Assembly (NCBI GenBank): GCA_945881985.1 | Contig: CAMCVL010000008.1 | Span: forward strand, 1 to 64,000 | From: Rickettsia typhi | Lineage (GTDB): Bacteria > Pseudomonadota > Alphaproteobacteria > Rickettsiales > Deianiraeaceae | DNA length: 64,000 nucleotides | Direction of reading: 5' to 3' | In this document: piece by piece, positions 61,945 through 64,000 of the stretch | Numbering within the stretch: the stretch's first letter is position 1 | Layout: the number at the start of each line of letters is the position of its first letter | Made by a program: the position numbers and the translations under genes | The notes under the pieces: model-generated | Told to the model about the DNA's origin: nothing | The model's input: the letters and a program-made list of their open reading frames with translations, nothing else | The model's database searches: none

Positions 61945-62811
61945 CTATTCAATCTTTTTTTGATAAATGCTTGCAATGTAGGCGGCGGTTTCCTCAACAG
62001 ATTTTTGAGTTACATCTATCACAAAACATTCAAGGCGTGAGTAGAGGCGACGCGCTCTTTGTATCTCGTCTTTTATCTTTGCTATATCTACATAATCGGT
62101 TTTTGCCCCGCTGGACTGAATGTAATTTAATCTAGTTTGCCTGATACCCTCAAGGCGTTCTGGGTTGATGGTAAGCCCCACTATTACAGCATTTTTGAGT
62201 GATTTTAGATAAGGAACATCAAAAAAATCATCACTTACAAAAGGTATATTACAAACCTTAAAGCCTCTGTAGGCAAGGTAGATGCTAACTGGGGTTTTAG
62301 ATGTACGGGACGGACCTATTATAACAATTTGTGCTTCGCTAAGGTCCTCTGTAAGGCTTCCATCATCGTGAGCTATGGTGTATTCTATTGCCTCAATTTT
62401 TTGAAAGTAATCCTGCCCAAAATCACCCCCACCCCATCCACCAAAGGCATCACTTTTTTGCTGTTTTAAATCATTTTGCAGTTTAAAGCTACTCTTAAAA
62501 AGCCTTGCAATATACTTTGTTGCCGAGACATTAACTATGCTTGCTTTTTTTAATCCTTGTTCTAGCTGGGTTTCAAGAGCATGATTTTTAAACGAATGCA
62601 AAACAAAACAATCCAAGCCCTGATTTTTAATAGCTAAAACCTCGGTAATAATATCTTCTACCTGCCTTTGGGTTTTGGTTAGATACCAATAGCGTTCCTT
62701 TATTGATACATCAAAGTAGATTGCAGATAAAAATCTTGATACGGAGCCAAGAACCTCACCCGTTGAGTCGCTAACTAAATGCACGACAATTGTTTTTTGA
62801 TTAATTTGCAT
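61945..62811 (-). CDS. ppsR: PEP synthase / PPDK regulatory protein (PpsR, DUF299)
   Basis: 288 residues. Bifunctional kinase-phosphorylase that controls pyruvate,phosphate dikinase or PEP synthase. Visible: HLVSDSTGEVLGSVSRF at the N-terminus, HDDGSL, the P-loop IIGPSRTSKTPVSIYLAYRG (in parts GPSRTSKTP and YLAYRG), NIPFV, GLTINPERLEGIRQTRL (in parts LTINPERL and RQTRL) and YDVTQKSVEETAA-like end (here VIDVTQKSVEETA). A short glycine-rich insertion GGWGGGDFG (about 132-140) replaces the usual linker. Its target enzyme lies outside the window. Upstream is the small membrane protein gene. Confidence 0.92.
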   Translation of the reverse strand: MQINQKTIVVHLVSDSTGEVLGSVSRFLSAIYFDVSIKERYWYLTKTQRQVEDIITEVLAIKNQGLDCFVLHSFKNHALETQLEQGLKKASIVNVSATKYIARLFKSSFKLQNDLKQQKSDAFGGWGGGDFGQDYFQKIEAIEYTIAHDDGSLTEDLSEAQIVIIGPSRTSKTPVSIYLAYRGFKVCNIPFVSDDFFDVPYLKSLKNAVIVGLTINPERLEGIRQTRLNYIQSSGAKTDYVDIAKIKDEIQRARRLYSRLECFVIDVTQKSVEETAAYIASIYQKKIE

Positions 62812-62826
62812 TTGGCAAAAAAATTG

Positions 62827-63216
62827 CTAAATATCACTAATAAATTGATGCACTGCATTAACATTACCAGCATTAATAAAAACAATACTCTTGCCAGCAC
62901 CAGTGGCAACAAGTTTGTTAAAAAAAGTGCAAAAAGGCAGGTGGTAGATGTTAACCGAGCCGCTAAACCTTATGCCCTGCCTTGTAAAAAAAGATTTATA
63001 GTACATGCTGCCATCTTGCTTTATGGTTAAAATGCGTGAGGCTTCAAATAGGCTCTTTAGCAAAAAACCTAAGGACAAAACCCCATATGCCACAAGCATT
63101 ATTGTATCGCCCTTTGCAAAACACACAAAGCAAAACAATGCAAAAAAAACCGCAGATGCAATCTGCATTGTTAAAATCCAAAAAAAGCTAACCTTTATTA
63201 ATAAATCTTTTTGCAT
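62827..63216 (-). CDS. Small two-TM membrane protein, unknown
   Basis: 129 residues. TM helices at about 8-32 and 37-57, followed by a 70-residue soluble part rich in beta-strand pattern (ILTIKQDGSMYYKSFF, IRFSGSVNIYHL, KSIVFINAG). That layout resembles bacterial membrane-anchored PH-like domains, but it is too short to be sure. It lies 8 bp after the miaB stop and 15 bp before ppsR, all leftward, so the three are probably one operon. Confidence 0.55.
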   Translation of the reverse strand: MQKDLLIKVSFFWILTMQIASAVFFALFCFVCFAKGDTIMLVAYGVLSLGFLLKSLFEASRILTIKQDGSMYYKSFFTRQGIRFSGSVNIYHLPFCTFFNKLVATGAGKSIVFINAGNVNAVHQFISDI

Positions 63217-63224
63217 CGTTATTT

Positions 63225-64000
63225 TTAATCAACAAAAATTCCTGCAAGGCTATTTGTTTTAACCTCTGTAATTTGAACATTTTTAATCCGTCCAAGATAA
63301 TTTTGGTAATCATCGCCATCAGCAAGCCCAACAACAACGGCCTGCAAATAAGGGCTTTTGCCCTTTGCCTGATTTTGCCCTGTCCTTGTGCCTTTGCCGT
63401 CAAACAAAATGGGTATTGTGCGTCCTAAAAACGAGGAGTTAAAATCCTTAAATTGCTGGCTTAGCAATTCCTGAATTTGCTGCAAACGCTCGTCCTTAAC
63501 GGCCTCGTCAACTTGGTTTGGCATTAGGTCTGCTGGAGTGCCGGGTCTTTGCGAGTATTTAAAAGAATAGCACTGTGAATATTTAACATATCTAATTAAT
63601 TCCAAAGTGTCGTTAAAGTCTGCGTCAGTCTCCCCGGGGAAGCCGATGATAAAATCGGATGAAAAAGCAATATCTGGTCTTAAAGCTTTGAGTCTGTCAA
63701 TAATTTTAATGTATGCGTCCCTTGTGTGTTTGCGGTTCATTGCCTTAAGTATTGCATTGGATCCCGATTGTACAGGTAGATGCAAATAAGGCATAAGTTT
63801 AGGGTTTAAGGCATGAGCCTCAATTAGGTCGTCTGTCATGTTTAGGGGGTGAGAGGTTGTGTAACGCACTCTTTCAATGCCATCAATGTTAGACACAAGT
63901 TCAATTAGTTTTGCAAGACTTACCTCCGTGCCGTTAATGCCCTCGCCGTGAAAGGCATTAACATTTTGCCCAAGCAATGATATATCTTTTACCCCTTTAT
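63225..64000 (-). CDS. miaB: tRNA-2-methylthio-N6-dimethylallyladenosine synthase MiaB, 3' part
   Basis: The frame is open to the right edge, so the N-terminus, including the UPF0004 domain and the radical-SAM CxxxCxxC cluster, is outside. The visible 258 residues start KGVKDISLLGQNVNAFHG, the classic segment after the SAM cysteine motif, and continue with RVRYTTSHPLNM, YLHLPVQSGSNAILKAMNRKHTRD (in parts LHLPVQSGS and MNRKHTRD), SSDFIIGFPGETD, FKYSQRPGTPA and a C-terminal TRAM domain (TGQNQAKG...LGRIKNVQI). Methylthiolates i6A37 in tRNA. Confidence 0.95.
   Translation of the reverse strand, partial: KGVKDISLLGQNVNAFHGEGINGTEVSLAKLIELVSNIDGIERVRYTTSHPLNMTDDLIEAHALNPKLMPYLHLPVQSGSNAILKAMNRKHTRDAYIKIIDRLKALRPDIAFSSDFIIGFPGETDADFNDTLELIRYVKYSQCYSFKYSQRPGTPADLMPNQVDEAVKDERLQQIQELLSQQFKDFNSSFLGRTIPILFDGKGTRTGQNQAKGKSPYLQAVVVGLADGDDYQNYLGRIKNVQITEVKTNSLAGIFVD

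Noticed and set aside
1-64000. CRISPR array, IS element, prophage or rRNA operon
   Set aside because: No spaced identical repeats, transposase, phage structural genes or rRNA cores were seen on either strand.

Overview
The window is an AT-rich stretch of an alphaproteobacterial chromosome, most likely from the order Rickettsiales but not from the genus Rickettsia. The gene set is typical of that order: class I fructose-bisphosphate aldolase, PccB, an orphan CobT, an orphan MrpC, a ProP-type MFS carrier, a long Icd, an IalB-type secreted protein and the PPDK regulator PpsR. An ispE gene (MEP isoprenoid pathway) argues against genus Rickettsia, which lacks that pathway. The biosynthetic genes cimA, pheA, thiE and nadC suggest a less reduced member, for example a Deianiraea- or Midichloria-like lineage. 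That placement is inference. Genes that usually sit together are scattered: cydB without cydA, hslU without hslV, nuoM alone, tolQR without tolAB, pal elsewhere, cobT without cobS. This is common in Rickettsiales.

Layout. 1-1.4 kb: a leftward accessory operon (membrane protein, small charged protein, cut-off restriction-modification enzyme). 1.4-5.1 kb: fbaB, secreted proteins, ppa, tsaD. 5.1-9.2 kb: a candidate structured RNA, a lipoprotein, a polytopic membrane protein, ruvB, thiE. 9.3-13 kb: cimA facing mrpC and pccB. 13-14.4 kb: a small island holding a DUF3800 gene and a candidate structured RNA with its own promoter, bracketed by a 20-bp direct repeat. 14.4-25.2 kb: tolQR, an unknown protein, ispE, pdhC, trxA, a lysine-rich surface protein broken by a frameshift in a ten-A run, cdsA, cydB, mlaD, coaBC. 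25.4-34 kb: a mitofilin-like protein, nuoM, dnaX, yidD, tRNA-Leu, yciB, murC, cysQ, hslU. 34-39.2 kb: cobT, an OmpA-like lipoprotein, mscS, pal. 39.4-45.7 kb: a CTP-dependent lipid kinase, a large single-chain restriction-modification enzyme carrying a GC-rich palindromic element inside its coding sequence, and an archaeal-like valS. 45.9-64 kb: pstS, an orphan ParA ATPase, nadC, gltX, pheA, rppH, tRNA-Pro, a ProP-like carrier, tsaC, icd, ribA, yidC, gshA, tRNA-fMet, lolC, ppsR, a small membrane protein and the 3' part of miaB.

Functional picture. FbaB, PpsR (implying PPDK), Icd, PccB and PDH-E2 point to a cell that feeds amino and organic acids into the TCA cycle and runs the lower glycolytic steps towards sugars. 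NuoM, CydB and MrpC indicate respiration with a bd oxidase and cation/proton exchange. Envelope functions (Tol-Pal, LolC, MlaD, MurC, YidC/YidD, lipoproteins) show a peptidoglycan-containing Gram-negative envelope. Two restriction-modification enzymes, the DUF3800 island and the lone ParA are the accessory component. No IS element, prophage, CRISPR array or rRNA was seen.

Promoters of the form TTGACA - 16/17 bp - TAAAAT/TATAAT are unusually easy to read here. They were used to choose starts for mlaD, pal and parA and to support the two candidate RNAs.
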